Below the pieces are notes generated by a model. It did not search any database, was not told where the DNA came from, and saw only the letters and a program-made list of their open reading frames with translations. DNA of 64,000 bases, taken from the NCBI GenBank assembly GCA_963652365.1, contig CAVJTH010000010.1, positions 1-64,000 on the forward strand, in the 5' to 3' direction. The stretch comes from Hallerella sp963652365 (GTDB lineage: Bacteria; Fibrobacterota; Fibrobacteria; Fibrobacterales; Fibrobacteraceae). Positions 59,278 through 64,000 of the stretch are shown one piece after another; position 1 is the first letter of the stretch; each line of letters starts with the position of its first letter. A program made the position numbers and the translations under genes.

Positions 59278-60611
59278 CGTTCGCCTTGAATCGGAAGCGG
59301 AATGCTTGCCAGAATTTCCAGATCCTTCCAGTAGCCGGGATAGGTCTTTTCGACGCAGCGCGGATCGAGAATGCGGATGTGTCCCGATTCCGGAATGCCG
59401 AAGGCGGCAAGGCTCAGGCACATGGCCATCCGGTGATCGTTGTAGGTTTCGAATGTCGCCGGGAGAATTTCCCTTGGCGGCGTGATCGCGAGGGAATCGT
59501 CCGTTTCCGTGACGATCGCTCCGGTCTTGCGCAGTTCGGTCGCCATCGCCTGGATACGGTCCGTTTCCTTGACCTTCCAGCTCTTGATCCCGCGAATCGA
59601 GCTTCTTCCGTCTGCGAACAGGCAGAGAACGGCGACGGTCATCGCGGCGTCGGGAATCGCGGAAAGGTCCATGTCGATTGCCTTTAGCGGAAACGCGCCT
59701 CTGGCGCATTCGACAAAGCCGTTTCCGAAAGAAACGCTCGCTCCCATCTGTTCGAGAACATCGGTAAAATGAATGTCGCCCTGGATGCTTTTTCGGTCGA
59801 TGCCGTATAGGCGAACCGGTCCGCCCGAAATGGCCGCTGCGGCAAGGGCGTATGTCGCCGAGGAGGCGTCGCCTTCGACCGTGTAGTCTCCCGGAGATTC
59901 GTAGCCCGAATTCCTGACGGTAAATTCCCGGAATTCGCGGTTTTCGACATGCGCCCCGAACGCTTCCATCATCCCGAGCGTCATCGACACGTAGGGCCTC
60001 GAAACCAGTTCTCCATCGACGACGATGTCGAGAGGCTTTTCCATGCAGGGGGCGGCGAGCAGAATCGCTGTCAGGTATTGGCTCGAAATGTTTCCGCGGA
60101 TATGGAGCGTTCCGCCGGAGAGACCGCTTGCGCGCACGGCGATCGGAGGAAATCCCGGATTTTCCAGGTAGTCGATTTGCGCGCCGACCTGCCCGAGCGC
60201 CGTGACCAGGTCGCGGATCGGACGTTCCTTCATGCGCGCGATTCCCGTAAGCGTGAACCTTCCGTGTCCAAGCGCCGCCGCCGCGGTCAGGAACCGGATG
60301 GACGTTCCCGAGTTTCCCACGAAAAGCTCGGCATCTCGCGAAGAGAACTTTCCATTGCCGGAGATGGTTGCTTCCGTGTGGTCCTCTGAAAACCGGACAC
60401 CCGGGATGCCCATCTTTTCGAGCGATTCCGCCATGTAGCGCGTATCGTCGCTCCACAGGAGACGGTGCAGGCGGGTTTCGCCCGTCGCAAGCGCGGCAAG
60501 GAGCAGCGCGCGGTTCGTGATGCTTTTTGAACCCGGAACATGGATGGATCCCTGGACCTTTCGCAAGGCGGGAATGTCCAAAAAAGTTGTGCTTCGTGCG
60601 GACGATTTCAT
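59274..60611 (-). CDS. aroA: 5-enolpyruvylshikimate-3-phosphate synthase
   Basis: 445 residues. Motifs: GSIHVPGSKSITNRALLLAAL, FVGNSGTSIRFLTAAAALG, GDASSATYALAAAAISGG, IRGIKSWKVKETDRIQAMATEL and YNDHRMAMCLSLAAFG. It makes EPSP in the shikimate pathway. TAAATT lies 7 bases before the ATG on this strand with no Shine-Dalgarno sequence, fitting a leaderless transcript. It is divergent from the thioesterase gene across 38 bases and coupled to dacB. Confidence 0.96.
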   Translation of the reverse strand: MKSSARSTTFLDIPALRKVQGSIHVPGSKSITNRALLLAALATGETRLHRLLWSDDTRYMAESLEKMGIPGVRFSEDHTEATISGNGKFSSRDAELFVGNSGTSIRFLTAAAALGHGRFTLTGIARMKERPIRDLVTALGQVGAQIDYLENPGFPPIAVRASGLSGGTLHIRGNISSQYLTAILLAAPCMEKPLDIVVDGELVSRPYVSMTLGMMEAFGAHVENREFREFTVRNSGYESPGDYTVEGDASSATYALAAAAISGGPVRLYGIDRKSIQGDIHFTDVLEQMGASVSFGNGFVECARGAFPLKAIDMDLSAIPDAAMTVAVLCLFADGRSSIRGIKSWKVKETDRIQAMATELRKTGAIVTETDDSLAITPPREILPATFETYNDHRMAMCLSLAAFGIPESGHIRILDPRCVEKTYPGYWKDLEILASIPLPIQGER

Positions 60612-60649
60612 ATTTTCAAATTTAGATTAAAAGGAAACGAGGATTGAAA
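60612..60649. promoter_or_regulatory. 38-bp divergent promoter region (aroA / thioesterase)
   Basis: TAAATT on the minus strand (60624-60619) is 7 bases from aroA. TAGATT on the plus strand (60623-60628) starts a leader of about 15 bases with GAGGA for the thioesterase. The two boxes overlap. Confidence 0.4.
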
Positions 60650-61399
60650 ATGGACAAGGAAATTAGCGAATACGTTTTTCCGGTGCGTTTTTCCGACTGC
60701 GATTCGACAAGCCGCCTGCGCGTCTCTTCCTTTTTCGACTTCATGGAAGAAACCGCGATTCTCGATGCGGAAAGGAACGGTTGCGGAATCTGGAAAATGG
60801 TCGAAAACGGCTATACGACGGTGATTTCCCGGATAAAGCTCCGGATAAGTCACGTTCCCGTCTGGGGCGAAAAGCTGCGGGTTTCGACGTGGACAAAATC
60901 CATCTACAGGCACAAGGTGGCGATTCGCGACTATTCCGTTCGGGACGAGCGGGGGAGCGTGATCGCGGAAGCGACCTCTTCGTGGCTTCTGGTGAACCTG
61001 CGGACGGGACGCGCGGAAGATCCGGAGCGCGCGCCGTTCCTTCCGACGCTCTATCCCGAAAAAAGCGCGATTTCCGAAAACCTGGAGCTCTTGCCCTTGC
61101 GGGAAAATCCCCGGATCGCGCTTTCGAAAAGGGCCAGCTATTCCGATCTGGACATGAATCGCCATGTCAACAACTGCCGCTATGCGGACTGGGTTCTCGA
61201 TGCGCTTTTCCTGGATCCCGCATTCAGGAAGGCGGGAATCCGCTCCATCCAGATGAACTATCTGTCCGAGGTCTCTTCCGGCGAAGAAATCCAGCTGGTG
61301 CGCTTTGACAACTCGAATCACCACGCCTTTGTCTTTGGCGTGAACGCGCAGGATCCTTCCAAGGTGCATTTTCAGGCAAGGGTCGGTTTTTCTGCCTAG
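60650..61399 (+). CDS. Acyl-ACP thioesterase (FatA/FatB-like)
   Basis: 249 residues from ATG 60650, with GAGGA 6 bases upstream. Two hot-dog domains: FPVRFSDCDSTSRLRVSSFFDFMEETA in the first and KRASYSDLDMNRHVNNCRYADWVLDAL in the second, the latter with the catalytic Asn-His-x-Cys type arrangement (NRHVNNCRY). It would release fatty acids from ACP. Its divergent neighbour is aroA; rmlA follows after a 33-base gap. Confidence 0.85.
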   Translation: MDKEISEYVFPVRFSDCDSTSRLRVSSFFDFMEETAILDAERNGCGIWKMVENGYTTVISRIKLRISHVPVWGEKLRVSTWTKSIYRHKVAIRDYSVRDERGSVIAEATSSWLLVNLRTGRAEDPERAPFLPTLYPEKSAISENLELLPLRENPRIALSKRASYSDLDMNRHVNNCRYADWVLDALFLDPAFRKAGIRSIQMNYLSEVSSGEEIQLVRFDNSNHHAFVFGVNAQDPSKVHFQARVGFSA

Positions 61400-61432
61400 A
61401 TATTCCGCTTGCATTTATGTAAGTTTGTCCGT

Positions 61433-62320
61433 ATGAAAGGAATTGTTCTCGCCGGGGGATCCGGTACAAGGCTCTATCCGCTGACGCTCGTCACGAGCAA
61501 GCAACTCTTGCCTGTCTATGACAAGCCGATGATCTATTACCCATTATCGACGCTCATGCTTGCGGGCATTCGCGATATCCTCATCATCTCGACGCCGACG
61601 GACTTGCCGAACTTCGAACGTCTCCTGGGCGACGGTTCCTCGATGGGCGTGCATCTTTCCTACAAGGTGCAGCCAAGTCCGAACGGGCTTGCGGAAGCCT
61701 TTGTGCTGGGCGAGGAATTTATCGGCAGCGACTCCTGCGCCATGATTCTCGGCGACAACATCTTTTACGGCAACGGGATGACGCCACTCTTGAAAAGCGC
61801 CGTGGAAAACGCGGAAAAGAATCACCGGGCGAGCGTCTTCGGCTACTACGTCGAGGATCCGGAACGCTTTGGCGTCGTGGAGTTCGACGATTCGGGCAAG
61901 GTCGTCTCGATCGAGGAAAAACCCGCGGAACCCAAGAGCAACTATGCGGTGACCGGGCTTTATTTTTACGACAATCGCGTCGTGGAGTTTGCGAAGGGCA
62001 TGAAGCCTTCGGCACGCGGGGAGCTCGAAATCACCGACCTGAACCGGCTCTTTCTGGACGCGGACGCATTGGATGTCAAGCTTCTCGGCCGGGGATTCGC
62101 CTGGCTTGACACCGGCACGATGGACAGCCTGGTGGAGGCCGGCGACTTTGTGCGCATGGTGGAAAAGCGCCAGGGCATCAAGATTTCCGCGGTCGAGGAA
62201 ATCGCCTACATCAACGGCTGGATCGATCGGGAAACGCTTTCCGTTTCGGCCAGGAAATATGGAAAATCGACTTACGGCGCGCATCTGCAGAAAGTCGCCG
62301 AAGGAAAAATTCGTTACTAG
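61433..62320 (+). CDS. rmlA: Glucose-1-phosphate thymidylyltransferase
   Basis: 295 residues from ATG 61433. GIVLAGGSGTRLYPLTLVTSKQLLPVYDKPMIYYPL is the RmlA signature; LGDNIFYGNG, FGVVEFDDSGKVVSIEEKP and GRGFAWLDTGTMDSLVEAGDF follow. It makes dTDP-glucose. TAAGTT lies 7 bases before the ATG, and there is no Shine-Dalgarno sequence. It starts an rmlA-rmlB-rmlC operon. Confidence 0.96.
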   Translation: MKGIVLAGGSGTRLYPLTLVTSKQLLPVYDKPMIYYPLSTLMLAGIRDILIISTPTDLPNFERLLGDGSSMGVHLSYKVQPSPNGLAEAFVLGEEFIGSDSCAMILGDNIFYGNGMTPLLKSAVENAEKNHRASVFGYYVEDPERFGVVEFDDSGKVVSIEEKPAEPKSNYAVTGLYFYDNRVVEFAKGMKPSARGELEITDLNRLFLDADALDVKLLGRGFAWLDTGTMDSLVEAGDFVRMVEKRQGIKISAVEEIAYINGWIDRETLSVSARKYGKSTYGAHLQKVAEGKIRY

Positions 62321-62333
62321 GAAAGGAAAATCG

Positions 62334-63365
62334 ATGACGACGAAAACAATCGTGGTGACCGGCGGTGCCGGATTTATCGGGGGAAACTTTGTCCACTACA
62401 TGCTGCAGGCGCATCCGGACTGTCGGATCGTGTGCATCGACGCGCTGACATACGCGGGGAACCTCGAAACGCTCGAACCCGTGATGAAGAATCCGAATTT
62501 CCGCTTCGCGAAACTGGACATTACGGACCGCGAAGGCGTCGAAACGCTTTTTGATTCCGAGCGTCCGGACGCGGTGGTGAACTTTGCCGCCGAAAGCCAT
62601 GTCGATCGTTCGATCGAGAATCCGGGCGTGTTCATTTCGACGAATGTGCTCGGAACGGGAGTTTTGCTGGACGCCTGCCGCAAATACAAGGTCGGACGCT
62701 ATCACCAGGTCTCGACCGACGAGGTCTATGGGGATCTTCCGCTTGACCGGCCGGACCTTTTCTTTACCGAGACGACGCCGCTTCACACGTCCAGTCCCTA
62801 TTCGGCGAGCAAGGCCGGCGCGGACTTGCTGACTCTCGCCTACCATCGCACGTTCGGGCTTCCGGTCACGATATCCCGCTGCTCGAACAATTACGGTCCT
62901 TACCATTTTCCCGAAAAGCTCATTCCGCTGATGATCGCGAATGCGCTGGCGGACAAGCCTCTTCCCGTCTATGGAAACGGGATGAACGTCCGCGACTGGC
63001 TCTACGTCGAGGACCACTGCCGCGCGATCGACCTGATTCTCGAAAAGGGCCGTATCGGCGAAGTCTATAACGTCGGCGGGCACAACGAGATGCACAACAT
63101 CGACATCGTGAAGCTCATCTTGCGGGAACTCGGAAAGCCGGAAAGCCTCATCCACTTTGTAAAGGACCGCGCCGGGCACGATCTGCGCTATGCGATAGAT
63201 CCGACAAAGATTCACCGGGAACTCGGCTGGCTTCCCGAAACGAAATTTGCGGACGGCATCAAGAAGACCGTCAAATGGTTTCTCGACAACAGGCCGTGGT
63301 GGGAGCATATCGTAAACGGGGAATACAGGAACTACTACAAGACGATGTACGGAGACAAGTTCTGA
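62334..63365 (+). CDS. rmlB: dTDP-glucose 4,6-dehydratase
   Basis: 343 residues from ATG 62334, with AAAGGA 7 bases upstream. NAD motif VVTGGAGFIGGNFV; AAESHVDRSI; STDEVYGDL; SPYSASKAGADLL with catalytic Tyr/Lys; RCSNNYGPYHFPEKLIPLMI; NVRDWLYVEDHC. It forms dTDP-4-keto-6-deoxyglucose. The stop overlaps the rmlC start as TGATG. Confidence 0.97.
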   Translation: MTTKTIVVTGGAGFIGGNFVHYMLQAHPDCRIVCIDALTYAGNLETLEPVMKNPNFRFAKLDITDREGVETLFDSERPDAVVNFAAESHVDRSIENPGVFISTNVLGTGVLLDACRKYKVGRYHQVSTDEVYGDLPLDRPDLFFTETTPLHTSSPYSASKAGADLLTLAYHRTFGLPVTISRCSNNYGPYHFPEKLIPLMIANALADKPLPVYGNGMNVRDWLYVEDHCRAIDLILEKGRIGEVYNVGGHNEMHNIDIVKLILRELGKPESLIHFVKDRAGHDLRYAIDPTKIHRELGWLPETKFADGIKKTVKWFLDNRPWWEHIVNGEYRNYYKTMYGDKF

Positions 63366-63922
63366 TGGGCAAGTTTCATTTTATCGATACGGAAATCGCG
63401 GACGTCAGGATCGTCGAGCCGACGGTCTTCGGCGATGCGCGCGGCTACTTCATGGAAACCTATAGCGAACGGGAATTTTCCGAAGCGGGAATTTCGGCAA
63501 GGTTCGTGCAGGATAACGAGTCCCGATCGCGGAAGGGCGTGCTCCGCGGATTGCATTTCCAGAAGAAGAATCCGCAGGGAAAGCTTGTCCGGGTCATCGA
63601 AGGGGAAGTCTTTGACGTGGCGGTCGATCTGCGAAAGGAAAGCCGGACGTTCGGAAAATGGGTCGGGGTGACGCTTTCCGCCGAAAACAGGAAGCAGTTC
63701 TACATTCCCGAAGGATTCGCCCACGGCTTTGTCGTCTTGAGCGATACCGCTTCGTTTGTGTACAAATGTACGCGCCTTTACGCTCCGGGAGACGAAGGCG
63801 GCCTTCTGTGGAACGATCCGCAGATTGGAATCCGCTGGCCGGTCGGAGAAAACTTCGAACCGATCCTGAGCGAAAAGGATACGAAGAATCCGACTCTCGA
63901 CAAGCTGGAATTTTACTTCTAG
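63365..63922 (+). CDS. rmlC: dTDP-4-dehydrorhamnose 3,5-epimerase
   Basis: 185 residues from ATG 63365. Cupin motifs: DARGYFMETYSE, FVQDNESRSRKGVLRGLHFQ with the catalytic His, GEVFDVAVDLR, YIPEGFAHGFVVLSDTA and YAPGDEGGLLWNDPQIGI. It epimerises the keto sugar before reduction by RmlD, whose gene is not in the window. A phosphatase gene follows after 25 bases. Confidence 0.96.
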   Translation: MGKFHFIDTEIADVRIVEPTVFGDARGYFMETYSEREFSEAGISARFVQDNESRSRKGVLRGLHFQKKNPQGKLVRVIEGEVFDVAVDLRKESRTFGKWVGVTLSAENRKQFYIPEGFAHGFVVLSDTASFVYKCTRLYAPGDEGGLLWNDPQIGIRWPVGENFEPILSEKDTKNPTLDKLEFYF

Positions 63923-63947
63923 CCGTGAATATTTTATCTTTCGTTCA

Positions 63948-64000
63948 ATGAAAAAAATCCTTGTGCTCTGTACCGGAAACGTCTGCCGCAGCCCGACAGC
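63948..64000 (+). CDS. Low-molecular-weight protein-tyrosine-phosphatase (partial, runs off the window)
   Basis: Only 17 codons are visible: MKKILVLCTGNVCRSPT. CTGNVCRS matches the CX5R(S/T) active-site loop of LMW phosphatases such as Wzb, which often sit near polysaccharide genes. TATCTT lies 7 bases before the ATG with no Shine-Dalgarno sequence. Confidence 0.8.
   Translation, partial: MKKILVLCTGNVCRSPT

Noticed and set aside
59278..60456. In-frame N-terminal extension of the dacB-DUF1460 protein through aroA (total 1112 codons)
   Set aside because: The extension is an out-of-frame reading of aroA. The signal peptide at 59277 marks the true start.

Overview
The window reads as chromosomal DNA from a Fibrobacter-type bacterium (Fibrobacterota). 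The evidence is a FISUMP-domain protein (Fibrobacter succinogenes major paralogous domain, TIGR02145), a TIGR02147-family protein, several exported proteins with long poly-serine linkers, and a Gram-negative envelope gene set (lpxH, lnt, mlaE/mlaF, rmlABC). Most of the window has a GC-rich codon style with strong third-position bias. The Rhs C-termini, their lipoprotein partners and part of the glycosyltransferase cluster are clearly more AT-rich. Species cannot be fixed from the window alone.

Layout. 1-5335: an Rhs polymorphic-toxin locus with the C-terminal end of a main rhs gene, two paralogous lipoproteins (probable immunity proteins), an orphan Rhs C-terminal cassette with its own lipoprotein, and a start-less rhs core fragment. 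The pieces share near-identical core repeats. 5398-6808: HxlR regulator divergent from a degenerate metallo-beta-lactamase-like secreted protein. 6826-7220: the first of four intergenic mosaic repeat blocks (also 45240-45404, 54020-54572, 56873-57117). 7245-12086: FISUMP protein, epmA, a TlpA-like lipoprotein and pilT-pilC. 12168-14494: spoVG behind a textbook sigma-54 promoter, comM and folB. 14488-19339: an Asp/Ser-rich exported protein, hemA-hemC-hemD and a signal-peptidase-like protein. 19342-23116: lepA, a histone-H1-like/zinc-finger protein and lexA. 23441-30077: an Arg/Ala/Pro-rich membrane protein, tRNA-Glu(CUC) and a surface-polysaccharide cluster (three glycosyltransferases, a polysaccharide protein and a Wzx-type flippase). 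30074-35881: lnt, rsmI, lpxH and envelope proteins of unknown function. 36100-38308: TIGR02147 protein coupled to a lipoprotein. 38388-42265: DUF177-rpmF-plsX-fabD-fabG-acpP. 42499-45217: a 57-residue protein, an NhaC-type antiporter and an EamA transporter. 45447-54010: rnc, a family-5 solute-binding lipoprotein, a thioredoxin-reductase-like protein, coaBC, a UDG-like protein, dnaB and mlaE-mlaF. 54633-56808: two paralogous Ser-rich lipoproteins between inverted mosaic repeats. 57118-60611: a PBP4/DUF1460 fusion and aroA. 60650-64000: acyl-ACP thioesterase, rmlA-rmlB-rmlC and the start of a low-molecular-weight phosphatase gene.

How it works together. Envelope construction is the common theme: fatty acids, lipid A, apolipoprotein acylation, lipid transport, peptidoglycan trimming, dTDP-rhamnose, glycan assembly and many lipoproteins. 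Many genes overlap by 1-20 bases and are probably translationally coupled. A second theme is transcript architecture. At many loci a TAnnTT-type -10 box lies 6-9 bases before the start codon with no Shine-Dalgarno sequence, which points to leaderless mRNAs. Divergent gene pairs share gaps of only 29-38 bp.

The best candidates for something undescribed are the Rhs cassette array with putative permuted papain-fold toxins paired with lipoprotein immunity, the mosaic repeat family, the compact leaderless divergent promoters, sigma-54 control of spoVG, and the PBP4-DUF1460 fusion. All functions are inferred by reading the sequence; no database search was run.
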